This document shows, one piece after another, positions 11,610 through 23,259 of a DNA stretch of 64,000 nucleotides. The position numbers and the translations under genes were made by a program. Numbering within the stretch: position 1 is the first letter of the stretch; every line of letters begins with the position of its first letter. The notes beneath the pieces are model-generated. The model was not told the DNA's origin. It worked only from the letters and a program-made list of their open reading frames with translations, and did not search any database. Source of the stretch: Diphasiastrum complanatum (Eukaryota > Streptophyta > Lycopodiopsida > Lycopodiales > Lycopodiaceae); contig CM055104.1 in NCBI GenBank assembly GCA_029204225.1, positions 44,245,330 through 44,309,329 on the forward strand, read 5' to 3'.

Positions 11610-12349
11610 TAGAATTGAGCACATGATCTTATAGATTTGGGCTAGTTTGAGTTCGGTAGATCTAGATTTGATGACATGCATAAAACTAGATGACATGCAA
11701 AATCAGTTAGTGTGCATGCATGCAACATGCAATCACTGCATGCAACATGCAAGTCAGTATACATGTTCTACACATGTCCAAGTCATCTAGGGAAGTCACA
11801 TGCAAGACATGCAAACAATATTTGACACATGCATGTAATTTTGTAGGTTCATAGTTGAGAAATTGACATTTGGACAAAGTAGGTAGAAGTTAGGTGCAAC
11901 TTCAACATGCAAGCTGTTAGGTGTCAGTATGGTAGTAGTTTACACTTGATTAGGTGTAGAGAATGCATTGAATGCAAGGAGTACCACAAATTTTGGCTCT
12001 CCTATATATGTACATATCATTCTCATTCATATCTAATGATGAATCAAGCTTTCGTAATGTCATAATGTCAAAATTGGATCTCATGCTATTTTGCTTGTTT
12101 TGATATTCTCTTTCTAACTCGAGATTGGTGTCTTCTTCATACATCATTCTGGTTATGTATTCTCTCTATTTGTGAGGAATTAGTTTTACTTTGATCTATA
12201 GCATTCTAGATTGTGCTCTAGTCTCAGATCTTGTGGTAGATTGCAGGATTGCTCTACAGTTGATCTGTGTGCCACCATAAAGCATGTCAAGATCATTCAC
12301 ACATTCCTTGTGGATCCCCACATGTGTGAATTTGCTGGATTTTGCACAC
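11610..12349 (+). repeat. Copia-type LTR, diverged relative of the 22331 LTR
   Basis: It aligns along most of its length with the 868-bp LTR at 22331: 'attgagcacat', dense 'gacatgca' units, 'gagaaattgacatttgga', and 'ggctctcctatatatgtacatatcattctcattca' containing the TATA box. Its end reads 'ggatccccacatgtgtgaatttgctggattttgcaca', the counterpart of the young LTR's 3' terminus. Neither a matching partner LTR nor a clear priming site is adjacent, so it is a solo or stranded LTR. The left boundary is approximate. Confidence 0.7.
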
Positions 12350-12743
12350 TTTTGTTGATTTTTATTTTTAAGGACCCCCTTTTCCTAAGTTGTTTACGTT
12401 TTATAGACCATTTCTTCAAATTATCATATATTCTACGTTTGACCTCAAATTTTGTAGTAAAAAGCAAAATTGATCAGTACGTCGATCTTGACATGATAGC
12501 AGTGGTATAAAAGCTAAAATCGATCAATGAAACAAAGTTGACATTTTGCCAAAAGCTATTGTTGGTCCCTAAATCTTGCAGGTTACATTCTTCGAGGACT
12601 TAGAATTTTGGGACGGTGGAGAAGAACAAATTTGTTACTAGCAAATTTGTGATTTTATTAGTGAAATTTACAATTGTTCCAAATTCTTTTCACTTCATTT
12701 AGTTTTGTGGACCCATAACCCACAGATTGTTTGTCACTATACC

Positions 12744-13776
12744 ATGGACACTGATAGTGAATATATGTCCGACTATGAAGATCAATGGAATGGAAATGAT
12801 TATGAGTACGATAACCAAAGTGACTGGTACGACGATGGTGGTGATGATTGTCAACAAGATGAGGAGGAATGTGATGATAGACAATTGTCAATAGGATGAT
12901 CCGCAATGTGATGATGGTAGCGATTGTCAGCAAGATGATCATCAACAATGTGATGATACGAACGAGCATGAACAATATTTCGATGCGGATCATGATTGTC
13001 AACCAGATGATCAAGAATATCAACCTAGTGATGCATACGAATATGATAATGGCCAATATGAAACCGAGTATATCATTGTTGATTATGAGGGTCATAATCA
13101 CTCTGAATGGCAACATATGGACCGATATGAGCCTACAAGTCAACCAAATGATATCCCTTGAAGTTGTGTTTACAATGAAGAAGACCCTATAAATCACAAC
13201 ACACACAACAGAGGAAAATATTGTCAAGAGACAGAAGTGCATCCCAATCACTACATCAGTGATGATGGAGACTACAATAATGACTACAAAGCTGGTTCCA
13301 AACAATACGAAGTTGAAGAAGATAATTCTAAATACCTATCTTCTCTTTGTACAATGGCATTCAACAGTACATCTATGCAAACAAAAGATGCTTCCTCTAT
13401 GGCTGTGAAATCAAATGTGGGAATTACTGGGTTATAGACAAGACACAATACTAGTTATGGGAGCATAGCGATCATTCCTAGCTCTTGTTACAATGGTGTG
13501 AGCAGTTCATCAGAGGTAAATCAACACCAACGGATCAATATTCAAGGAAATCTTGACGATGTTCCTTTTGAGAACATACCAACCTTTGAAGGAGAAATGA
13601 TTTTATTACATATTGATGACTGGTTATCTATTGTCGATGAAAATTTGCGACTATATTCTATCTCTGATCAGGGCAAAATTACCATAGCAGTATCCTACTT
13701 TCGAGGAAAAGATCTAAGGATAAGACAACAAAAGATGCAACTACGGAACAAATTGGAGATTAGAACTAGTCAATAG
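12744..13776 (+). pseudogene. Gypsy gag with acidic Asp/Gln-rich N-terminus
   Basis: Starting at MDTDSEYMSDYEDQW (ATG near 12744), the frame is very acidic. It repeats units of the type D-C-Q-Q-D-D and C-D-D over ~12840-12960, crosses a frameshift near 12895, continues acidic and Tyr/Asn/Gln-rich to ~13160, and after two more breaks reaches 13498-13776. There it reads ENIPTFEGEMI...DDWLSIVDENL...KITIAVSYFRGKD, the signature of the gypsy gag core (P-x-F-x-G, W-L, E, L/F-x-G). The long opposite-strand frame over 12658-13305 is a shadow of this biased composition. The acidic extension is unusual for gag. The core call is moderately sure. Confidence 0.55.
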
Positions 13777-13841
13777 GATAGTTAATAAAGTGGTTCAAAC
13801 AACCTCGCTATAATTGAGAATAGTGGAATTGTAGTAACGGT

Positions 13842-14233
13842 TGTAAGGCCCAATTTAGCTAAATAAGGCCCCAAACTTATAGTAGAAGGACAAATGACCA
13901 CTATAAATAGCTGAGATCATGCTAAATTTGGGGGCTATTGTTCATTTTGTAATTTTGAGTTTTAAAAGATCTTGGAGCTTCTCTTGGAGAGCTTTCTTGA
14001 TGAAGAAAGTGGTTCATGTGCCTACAATCACATGAGAGCTATGATCATGCTCTAGATTCAGGCCCCTATCTTGTGAATGATCAATAATCATGAATAATGA
14101 AACCTTACTTTGCCTAATTTGGTGAAGGTTTGTTACTTTTGTCTAGTTTCTTGATTTTTGGCTTATTTTCTTGATTTCTTGTATCTCCATTGTAGTTTGA
14201 TTTTCATGAATGGATTAGATGTTTTAATGCTCA
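13842..14233 (+). repeat. Possible solo LTR between gag and pol remnants
   Basis: It begins TGTAAGGCCCAATTTAGC and could end ...GCTCA near 14233, with a TATA box (CTATAAATAG) near 13900. This resembles a short gypsy LTR of about 390 bp. No convincing target duplication flanks it. It separates the gag remnant from the RT remnant, so it could also be the LTR of a separate truncated element. Confidence 0.4.
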
Positions 14234-14249
14234 GGTTGGCACATGACAA

Positions 14250-14860
14250 ATGATGAACGATCTTTTTTGTTCATATCTAGGGAAGTGTGTGGTGGTATTC
14301 TTAGATGACATTCTCATCTACAGTAGGGCACTTAAGGAGCATTTGAGTCATCTCAAGACTATCTTAGATATTTTCAGATGAGAGAAACTATATGCTAAAG
14401 AATCTAACTGTGCGATCTTTAAGCATGAGTTATTGTACATCGATCATAAGATCACTCGTAGTGGGATTGACGAGAGTAAGGTCAAGATAGTGCTTAAGTG
14501 GCGATATCGAAGACGGTTAGAGAAGTTAAATCTTTTCTCAGTTTTACAATTTTCTTTTATAAGTCAATTGAAGATTATCCAAAGGTCGCAGCACCCTTAA
14601 ATAATTTGACTAAAGGCAGAGTTAATAAAAAGAAAAAGAGAGGTCAACCTAGTCCACCTATTGAGTGGAATGATGAATTGAACCAATGCTTTGAGAAGCT
14701 CAAGCAAATGATTGCTTCAGCTCCTGTCTTACAGATCGCGAATCTTGATATACCTTACGTTGTGAGAACGGACGCAAGTGATTCGGTGATAGGAGCAGTT
14801 CTTTTACATGATGATAGGTCGATAGCATTTGAAAACAAGAAACATTGCGTTACACAACTC
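14250..14860 (+). pseudogene. Ty3/gypsy RT C-terminus and RNase H start
   Basis: From about 14253 the frame reads MNDLF...GKCVVVFLDDILIYSRALKEHLSHL, with the gypsy catalytic FLDD box, then one in-frame stop and the ...IFKHELLYIDHKI region. A frameshift leads into 14498-14917, with EVKSFLSF, DYPKVAAPLNNLTKG, IEWNDELNQCFEKLKQ and the RNase H opening VVRTDASDSVIGAVL. The rest of RNase H is deleted and the sequence runs directly into integrase. Confidence 0.85.
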
Positions 14861-15990
14861 ATGATGAGTGTCATGGCATTCCCTATGCAGGTCATCCGGG
14901 TATACACAAGACTCTAGAGTTGGTCAGAAGAGAGTTTTATTGGCCAAAACTCAAGCCATTTATCAAGTCTTATGTGGTTAAATGTAGACCTTGTGAGTTA
15001 GCCAAAGCTACGCTTGAAGACTGGAGGGTTGTTACATCCCCTAGATATCCCTCAGAAACGATGAGAAAGTATATCTATGGATTTTGTGGTTGGACTTCCA
15101 AGGACCCAATGCCAAAATGATTCTATTTGGGTTGTGGTGGATAGGTTGACAAAGCTAGCTACTTTTATACTAGTCAAGTCAACTGCTAAGGCTTTGGATT
15201 TAGCCCAGATTAGGATTTATGGACTGCCAAGTGATATAATTAGTGATAGAGATCCTAAATTTATAGGTCACTTTTGGTCAACTATATTCCATAAGCTTGA
15301 AACCTCGCTTAGTTTTAGTTCTACTGATCATCCTGATTCAGATGGCTAGACTGAGAGAACTAATCAAACTATGGAGAATATGTTGAGAACATATGTGTCT
15401 CACAGACAATCTCAGTGGGAAGATTACATTCCTTTGATTGAGTTTGCTTATAATAGTAGGAAACATTCCGCTATTGGTTATAGTCCGTTTATGCTAATGT
15501 ACGGTTTTCAATCTAGATCTCCGATAAATGTGGAGACGAAGTCTGTTAAGATCCAAAAAGTTGCAAATTTCTTGCATGATATGCATGAAATGTTGCAAGT
15601 GGCCAGTGATTGTATCCGAAGTGCTCAGGATAAGCACTATGCCGGTCTTAAGAGGTCTCCCAGAGATTTTAATGTTGATGATGATAAATCGTTCTATCTT
15701 TGAGTGCTTGATCAGGTGGAAGGGATGAACTGAGGATGATGATTCATGGGAGCGGGTCGAAAGCATAAAGAAGAACTTCCCTGGTTTTCACTTCTTTTAT
15801 GTTGGTTGGGTGGTTTATGCTCCACATGTGTCTTTTTGGTTTGCATTGGATAAGATTCTTAAAGATCTTCACTTGGTGATCGTTATAGAGGTCAAAAGCC
15901 TTCACGATGGATTCATGAGCCCAAGTTGCATGTCAAGGCATACTTGCTATTCGTAATTTTCCAAGTTGTCCAACAAAAATGTAGCATATT
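14861..15990 (+). pseudogene. Ty3/gypsy integrase
   Basis: Three broken frames follow one another. First is the zinc-binding module (GHPGIHKTLELVRREFYWP ... CRPCELAK). Next is the catalytic core with Asp in MDFVVGLP and Asp in ISDRDPKF. The catalytic Glu lies just after a TAG stop near 15348, in the usual 'DGQTERTNQ' context, here with the Q codon mutated to stop. The C-terminal part reads WEDYIPLIEFAYNS, SPFMLMYG and ...KHYAGLKR. Integrase inserts the cDNA copy into the genome. Beyond ~15700 the similarity fades. Multiple stops and shifts make this a dead copy. Confidence 0.85.
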
Positions 15991-16306
15991 ATGTGTTGTG
16001 AGTGCAAGTAGTCATGATGCTACAATGATCCAAGGGTGCTGAATATTAAAAGCACCATCAAATTAAGACATCCTCACACTTGGATAGGGAGACCCAAGAT
16101 GTTGCAAAATAGGTTGCTCCTACAAAGAGGAGCCGTCTCTATTCAACCATGATTTACGGTGCACTCAATGCCTCATCCTCATCCAATGGTGGAGAGATAG
16201 CTAGGTTTCCCCACCCTTGGATGAGATGAGGGTGGGGCTCTTAATGTGGGTTGATTATACATTGATCATAAGATCTTTGTTTTGCAAACACATAAATGAA
16301 TAATAA

Positions 16307-16808
16307 GGGGCCTGCCCCACTTACAAGCTAGCTAATTGCCAGTTATGTTAGTGCTAACGTGCTAACTTGTAGTCGTTAACTAATTGGTATTTTTGCTGCC
16401 CCACCTACAGTTATCTACCTCTGCTACGTTTGTTGTCACTGAGGTGATGCCCCACTTACAAGTTAGCCATTTACAAGTTAGTAACTAAGGAGCAACTATG
16501 GAGGAGAAGAGAGGTGCAGCACAAGGAGGCAAAGATACCAGAACACAGGATTGTGGCAGACGTTGGAAATGAAGAGTATAGGCAACTGGAGGACAAGGAT
16601 TCAACATGAACTGAAGCACAAATTAGCTTAACGAACTTGTTTTCACAAAAGTTAGTAGGAGCACAAAATGGTCGAGTCCAAGTTAATGTGAACTGAATCC
16701 GCTAGCTAACTTGTGTGAGTTAAGTGTAAGTGGGGGAGCACACTTATCAGTTAGCATCAGTTAGCACTGCCTGAAAAGTGCTAACTGGTAAGTGTGCCGG
16801 GCAGGCCC
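16307..16808. mobile_element. Candidate PIF/Harbinger-like MITE
   Basis: The ends form imperfect terminal inverted repeats: left GGGGCCTGCCCCACTTACAAG, right (reverse complement) GGGCCTGCCCGGCACACTTAC. Both sides are flanked by TAA (16304-16306 and 16809-16811), the 3-bp target typical of Tourist-like elements, whose termini often begin GGGCCTG. The body is 502 bp, has no coding capacity, and repeats 'ttacaagttagc' and 'gttagca' units near both ends. The left end has one extra G and the inverted repeats are gapped, so the call is tentative. Confidence 0.45.
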
Positions 16809-16811
16809 TAA

Positions 16812-18875
16812 GCTCTATGCAAAAAGCAAAGAGAAAGGAAAGAAAGGAAGAATGCTCATGAGTCACTGCTCAATGATGATGAGCAATGAAAGAAGTCAGG
16901 TCCGGTATCACCTGACCTCACTTTTTCGATCAGCATTAAGCAATGAGAAATTGAGCAATGAAAGAAAGAAAGGGAATGGGAAGAATGCTGTCACCTGCAG
17001 CTCAGCTAACATAATAACTTCCTTCAGTAACGCCACTTGCCAAGTACTAACTGATTGGGATTTGGGTGGTTACCGCCGCCTTGAGGGCCCCATGACCCCA
17101 TATGGTTACCGTCGCGGTCTGCTGACTCTTTCCAACACGCCATCGTTTTTTTTCCTTATCCAGTATCCATTGCTTTCCAGCGCACAACGCACCTTTCCAG
17201 CGCACCTTTCATTCTCGGCCACGTGTAATCTCATTCATACTAGCTGTAACAAAGACTATTACCCATTTTAAAACAACATAAATCCATCAGATTCAGGGAA
17301 AACATTGACAAATTTCCAACACAAAAAATATTTAAAATTTATTTCACTCTTTGTGACTTACAGGAGGTAAGCAAACAAAGTCATAGAATATCTCTAGATG
17401 TGGATTTTTGAATTGTTCCTTGAAATCACTGTTTTTTAAGCACCTAACAAATTAACAAATAATGGATATGTTGTAAGAATGACATAAAGTCATTGAAAAT
17501 TTTAGTGTTCTTCTAGTATTATATGGATCTCCAAAAACATCTCATAGATTATGTGATATTCCTAGAGTTGAGATAAAGTCACTAAAAAATTTCAGTGTAT
17601 TTCTAGTATTATCTTGATGTGTGAAGTTATAAACTTCCGACTCAACTATTTCAAAAGGTGGGGGGATAAGGAATTGAAAAAGACGACAACACTAGAAAAT
17701 TAGCATCCTATCTTTGTGTCTCACCATCCACACTCAACCATCCACACCTTGAACCATGAGGCTCTCATATCCCACCACATTTTGAAGAGATTGAGTCATG
17801 TTGATGTTACATAATTAAAGTATTGACACTTAATAGCAAAGCAAAAACAATACGATTTTCAAGGATGGTGTTGTTACTAAGTTGGAATTTGATGGAGTGG
17901 ATTCTCTATGTCATCACTCACTTTCACTCAATTGAAAAGAGTTAGAATTGTACACAAATATGAAATCGAACATTTCTTCAAAGGTACGCTTGAAATGCAA
18001 TATGTATTTTAAAAGATAACGTTTATTACATTATTTAATTAGGGTGTTGAGTAAAATGAGTATGATGCTTGCATGCATGCACATGAAAATAATCTCAATT
18101 GGAAGGACTAGAGGCTTTTACATAAGGGTGGGTCTCACTATCATAAGTAGCTAAATGTGGATAAAGCTTGCCCTCATTTCTCTAGAGTTTCAAAAAAAAA
18201 TTGCTTCACCTTTGTATATGAACAAGTTAAAAAATATTATCCATCAAAGGTTGAAAAACAAATATGATCTTCAACAACATGGGATGAAGTTCACAACCTC
18301 AAAGAAGTCATTTGTAAATCTAAATTGTACAATCACACCAATCACCTATCTAATTAGTCATTTTTTATGGCAACATGGTAGACATGACTGCTTTCTAGAT
18401 CTTGAAAAACAATAATAATCCAGGACAACTGCTTGGGACTATGAAACACTAAAAAACACCCAACATAAGTAAAAAGCTGGAACTAAAAAAATTAAGAAAC
18501 AAACAAACTAGGGTGAAATAAAATGAAAAGGTGTAGTGTAGTGGCATGATGAGCAGCTCATATGCTTAAAGGGTGGTAGGGTACTCTCTTCTACATACTC
18601 TTCAAAAGTTGTAAGAAAGCACTTTATTCTAGGCACATGGAAACAGGCGACTTGGAAGAAAGAGGGACCATGCTCATTCCATGTAAGCATGGAAATGCTC
18701 CAATGGGAAACTTGATAGAAGAATATAAGAGAAGTTGGATTGAGGGAGGACTTACCTTTTAAATCATTTCTCCTTAAAACCTATGAGAAAAAGGTCTCCC
18801 CCCTAGGAGTCAAGAATATGAGCTTTCTTGTAGCCTCCAAAGGAGTGAAACTAACATAAGTTCACTTGGACACTA
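16812..18875. other. Intergenic stretch without recognised genes
   Basis: One 159-codon frame (16792-17271) starts inside the MITE and matches nothing I know. Other frames are short. The region is AT-rich and includes two similar 'aagtcactaaaaaatttcagtgt-ttctagtatta' segments near 17485 and 17580, indicating a small local duplication. Confidence 0.4.
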
Positions 18876-19474
18876 TGAAAGATTCAACTAGTTTCATCAC
18901 ATTTTGCAATATTTCCATATTTGGCATATTGAGGCCAAAACTTGTTTTAGACTTAGAGGTTGACTTTTCAAAGTTCATTAGTCTAAATTTCATTTGAATA
19001 AACACTTTTTGAAAGTGTGGGAAAGATAGAATGCGAGTTTGAGTAGATTCAATTTGAATAAGTTGGGTACATTGAATCTAGACCCAAAATTGGTAGGGTT
19101 AGCATTTTGGTGGGAAAGCCAAGTGGCCAAATAGGGTTTGGACCTGCTATAAAAGGATGTAACTCGTGGAGAGAGTCATCTTCTCTCTTCTCTATCTCAT
19201 TTCATGCTTATACATGGTTCTCTTGGGTTCTACTATCCATTGGAACACTATCTTGGTGATTGCTTGCAATTCTATCTGTAGAATGATCTATATTTGCTAT
19301 TTTTGGATCCACACGTGTAAAATACAGTAGCTTGCTGGTTTTGTACGGACAGCAACAGTACATAATCATTTCATTCAAGTTTGATCAAGTTCTATTAGTG
19401 TTTGCATCTCAAATTGTGTGTAGATGCTGATTTTTCTAAGTAGATTGGATCTTAAGGATCTGAAATATTTCACA
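18876..19474 (+). repeat. Copia 5' LTR
   Basis: TGAAAGATTC...TTTCACA, 599 bp, with TG...CA ends and a TATA box (TATAAAA, 19148-19154). It is followed immediately by a primer binding site. Its first 185 bp match the truncated LTR at 2811. CCACACGTGTAAAA near 19312 is a variant of the CACACGTGTG motif found in other LTRs here. Confidence 0.85.
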
Positions 19475-19735
19475 TGGTGTCAGAGCTTGTGTTTCAGGTT
19501 ATGAAGGAGGAAATCAGATCTATCAATGATTTGGTGAAGATATCAAGTCTAGAGCATGCTAGAGAGGATTCTACACCAAAATCGGATTTTTTGCTTTTGT
19601 AGATTGGATCTTTTGTAGATTGGATCTTTTGTAGATCAAAACACTAAATAGGTCAATATACTTGTTCAATTCCGTTTTTTGAATTCACATGCTGGATTTG
19701 GCCGATTTTTGGATCATTGGTTCAGCCTAAGTTGT
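19475..19735 (+). other. Primer binding site and short leader remnant
   Basis: TGGTGTCAGAGC (19475-19486) is a one-base variant of the initiator-Met priming site. A leader follows that contains a small tandem repeat of 'ttttgtagattggatc' near 19597-19640. The plus-strand element then ends, cut off by the 3' end of the minus-strand element at 19739. Confidence 0.7.
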
Positions 19736-19738
19736 GGC

Positions 19739-20429
19739 TTATAGATTGCATATCAAATTTTCAACTACCTTTGTGAGAATGTCAACTACCATCTCCTTCA
19801 TTCCAATGAAAGTAGTCTGCAACATCTTCTTCCTGATCAAATCCCTTATCAAGTGGTACTTGATTGCAATGTGTTTCGTCCTTGAGTGAAATATAGGGTC
19901 TTTTATCAGATGTATTGTAGATGTGTTGTCCATCTGCAAAACCAGAGGTTCATTGAATTTGTCAAGGAGCCAAATTATTTTGTTGGCCATCTTTGCTGCT
20001 GCAACGTATTCTGCTTCGCGGGATGACTGAGCCACAATGGTCTGCTTCTTGCTGACCCAGAGAATTGCTACTCCTGACGCGATGGTGCATTCTCCTGAGA
20101 CACTTTTGTAGTCATTCTTGAGAGATGCCCAGCTAGCATCACTGTAGGAAAGCATCTGGAACCCTGCATCGCGACAATAGCACAAACCAAAATCTTTTGT
20201 AAATTGAAGATATTGCAAAATTCATTTTGCAATCCATCCAATGAATTGATCCTGGATTTGTACAGAATTGGCTCATCTTGAACACGACATAAGCAATGTC
20301 AGGACGTGTGTTATCTAAAAGGTACATCAATGATCTGATCAACTTCCTATATGGTGTAAGCTGCATTAATTCCCTTTCTTCTTCAGTCCTCAAAAGCATT
20401 GGAGTATTCACTCCTTTGCAATTCATCAT
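19739..20429 (-). pseudogene. Copia RT end and RNase H
   Basis: Two overlapping frames. 20139-20429 has the RT C-terminal motif NCKGVNTPM, PYRKLIRSLMYL and NTRPDIAYVV. 19739-20218 carries RNase H with SYSDASWASLKNDYKS, SSREAEYVAA, MDNTSTIHL and the RTKHIAIKYH and VDILTK tail. It closely resembles the RT/RNase H of the plus-strand element at 36.1-37.2 kb, so the two are one family. Stops and frameshifts separate the parts, and no 3' LTR follows. Confidence 0.9.
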
Positions 20430-20507
20430 CCCAAAATCTTCCAGGATCTTCTAGGTATATCTAGACTGATGACTGTACAATTTATCTCCCTCATAGTCCC
20501 TGTCAAT

Positions 20508-21184
20508 CTATAATCCAAGGTAACACCTGGCTTCTCCCAGATCTGCAATCTTGAAATGTTTTGAGATATCATTCTTCACTTCAGCAATAAGCTTCTCACT
20601 CTTGCAAAGTATCAGAGTGTCGTCCACATACACAGCTACAATGATGATCTTCCCATCTGTAATTCTTACGTAGACATTGGAATTAGCCATTGGTGGCTTG
20701 AATCCTAAGGATTTCAAGGCTTGGTCTTTCTTCTTGTACCATTGTCACACTGACTACTTTAGACCATAGATACTTCTATGCATTCTGCATGCATAAGTAA
20801 GAAGTGAATTCGAGATATAGCCTGGAGGTTGATCCATGTAGACTTCTTCGTCCAGCTCACCATGCAAGAAGGTTGTCTTCTCATCCACAATGTGAATCCT
20901 GAGATCTGAAAAAATCCCTTCGCTACAAGTCTTGCCTTATACTTTGAGACATCTCCATATGGTCCATACTTTAGCTTGTATACCCATTTGCATTTTACAA
21001 TCTTTGGTTTATCTGGTAATGGTTGCAACGTCCATACCTGGTTCTTCCTCATGGATTCCATCTCATCATTCATGACTTGGATCCATTTGTCCTTCTCTGG
21101 ACATTCAATTGCCTCCTCGAATGTTTGTGATTCATCATTGAATCCACAGAACTCTTCTGATGTAGAAGCTGAGCTGCCTGACAC
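20508..21184 (-). pseudogene. Copia RT N-terminal half
   Basis: 21184-20759 reads the linker and RT start: FEEAIECPEKDKW, NQVWTLQPLP, KCKWVYKLKYGPYGDVSKYKARLVAKGF, then frameshifted palm segments. 20717-20508 continues with VYVDDTLIL, the catalytic box, and FKIADLGEARCYLGL. Several frameshifts and stops break the enzyme. It belongs to the same minus-strand element as the RNase H at 19739-20218. Confidence 0.88.
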
Positions 21185-21429
21185 ATATCTTGCTGGCGCT
21201 TTTCGTTGTCTTGTTGACCTTCTAGGAGATCCTCCTAGAACTACAATGCCTTTGCCTTTGTCTGCTCTGCTAGGTCTGGAACAATTTTGGTTTACAGATA
21301 CTGTAGCAGTAGGCTACCTCTCGAATCTTTCATTGTCTGATTCATCACTCAAATGTGAAGCTACTCTAACATCTTCGTCTGAGTGTTCATGCTCTGCTCC
21401 CTCTGTCACAGTTGGCAGATCATAATACT

Positions 21430-21615
21430 ATCTTTCAAGAACTTCATAACTGACATGATCATCGTTGGCCATCGTTCTGCTCTCATCAAATTTGACATCT
21501 CTGACTGTCTTCACAATGTTTGTCTCTGGCATATAGACTTTGTAGTATGACAAATTATTGTCATATTCTACAAGATATCCTTGTTCAACTTTCTCATCAA
21601 GTTTCTTTCAAAGCT
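21430..21615 (-). pseudogene. Integrase C-terminal remnant
   Basis: On the minus strand the sequence reads KKLDEKVEQGYLVEY...YYKVYMPET and KTVRDVKFDES, matching the integrase C-terminus of the element at 31.6-32.2 kb. It is joined almost directly to gag (21618), so protease and the integrase core have been deleted. A frame break separates it from RT. Confidence 0.75.
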
Positions 21616-21617
21616 TA

Positions 21618-22325
21618 TCAGAAACATGTGCATTTGCTTTTGCTGATTCCTTCTACTTGCTGAGAATGATCCTGCTTTTGATCTGACTCCCTCTTAGGCT
21701 TAAATTGTTTCTTTGTCTTCTCCTTGTTGTTGTAGAGGGCTTGGCTAGAAGCATCCTTGTGATCAAGGTGCTCTTGAGCCTCTACTTCCTCTTGAATCTC
21801 GACAATTGCCTTTTCGAGTGTCATTGTAGGATCCTTTGCTAGCAGTGTTTTGGTTGTTTAGAAGGATCTTGGTAAGGCTCTCAACAGATAAGTGAGCTAC
21901 TTCTCTGCTGACACTGCACTTTCTGCTCCAGAATTGTGTAGTGAAAAGAATAGATCCTTCATCTTCCTAACAAAAGACGTGAGATTTTTGCCATCCCACT
22001 ACAGGTTTGTCAACTGATCCTCAAGCATCATTATCTTACTGCATGATTTCGTCTGAAATCTTGTGAGTAGTGTATCTGACATCTCTTTTGCTTTAGAGAG
22101 TGCAGCCAGATCAAGAGTCAGGCTATCCTCTATGAATGATGATAACAAGGCTATTGTCTTGTCATTCTTCTCCCTCCATTCGCGTAGCTCCTTGCTTGTT
22201 GTTGTAGGCATCTCTTCAGTGCCATCTACCCAGGGGAATAATCCTTTTCCCTTTAGTATCAACGAGGTTTTAACCTTCTATGCTAGGAAGTAGATCCTGA
22301 TGAATCTAGAACTGTACAGATCTTG
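21618..22325 (-). pseudogene. Copia gag
   Basis: 22262-21999 is the N-terminal core (LFPWVDGTEEMP, EWREKNDKTIALLSSF, LTRFQTKS). 21824-21618 is the Lys/Gln-rich C-terminal part ending in KCTCF, the beginning of a zinc knuckle cut by the protease/integrase deletion. The leader upstream is interrupted at 22330 by the insertion of the young element, and continues at 26493. Gag N-terminal similarity to 1-275 shows these are the same family. Confidence 0.8.
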
Positions 22326-22330
22326 GATTG

Positions 22331-23198
22331 TGTTAAAAATTGTAAAACATATCTATCATCTGTTGTTAATGTTTGGGGGATCCTACCCATGTAAATATTT
22401 TGTACATATCCAAGGTATGTGAATTGAGCACATATCCTTGTAGAATAGGGCGAGTTTGGGTTAGGTAGATCAAATTCCAGTGACATGCATAAAGTCTAGT
22501 TGGTCTAGTATGATATGCAATAATGTTGACAATGTCTAGTTTGACATGCATATAGAGATTCACATGGAATTGGTCAATTATGACCTTGTAGAGACTCGAG
22601 CCACAATAAATGCATAATGTCCTAAGTTTCCATAGTGACATGCAAAGCATGCAATCACTCTAGTGGACACATGCATGTAGATTTGTACATGGCTAGTTGA
22701 GAAATTGCCATTTGGAGAAAGTAGGTAGAGGTTAGGTGCAACCTATGCATGCTAGCAGTTAGGTGTCAAGTTAATAGTTGTTTGCACTTGAATAGGTGTA
22801 AGATGTGCATTGAATGCAAGGAGTACCACGAATTTTGGCTCTCCTATATATGTACATATCATTCTCATTCACAAAGTAATGAAGAACCAAAGTTTTGTAG
22901 CTATCTCATGCTTGGTTTGATCTAAACTGTTTTTTCTTGTTATCTCTCTAGCTCTCTCTCTCTAACTCGTGTTGAGACTAATGTTTATGCATTGTAATCT
23001 TGTACTTTTAATCATTCTTTGATTCATTGCTATCATAGTCTATTGATTAGCATGCTAGATTGTGAATTAGCCATATCTTCTGAACTAGATCTTGTTGAAC
23101 AATCTAGAATCAGGGTACTATGCCAATCACAAAGCTTAATCAAGATCAGTCACTCTTGTGGACATTCCCCACACGTGTGAATTCTGGAATTTTCAACG
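22331..23198 (+). repeat. 5' LTR of the young copia element
   Basis: 868 bp, TGTTAAAAAT ... TTTTCAACG. The last base differs from the 3' LTR, which keeps the canonical CA end. The TATA box is TATATATG near 22845. Upstream of it lie five CATGCA motifs (22484-22675), one as CATGCATG. Near the 3' end is CACACGTGTG (23171-23180). TSS and R boundaries cannot be read directly. Confidence 0.92.
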
Positions 23199-23210
23199 TG
23201 GTATCAGAGC
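23199..23210 (+). other. tRNA-Met primer binding site
   Basis: TGGTATCAGAGC, the canonical priming site, directly follows the 5' LTR of the young element. Confidence 0.95.
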
Positions 23211-23259
23211 CTCATTAAGCTTTGCATGCCAATTTCCCTGATAGTACAAGAAATTGAGA

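Noticed and set aside
12658..13305. 215-codon minus-strand frame rich in Ile/Thr/His
   Set aside because: It is the antisense of the acidic gypsy gag on the plus strand. The biased composition removes stop codons on both strands.
16792..17271. 159-codon frame as a gene
   Set aside because: It starts inside the candidate MITE, is rich in low-complexity Ser/Lys, and has no recognisable motif.
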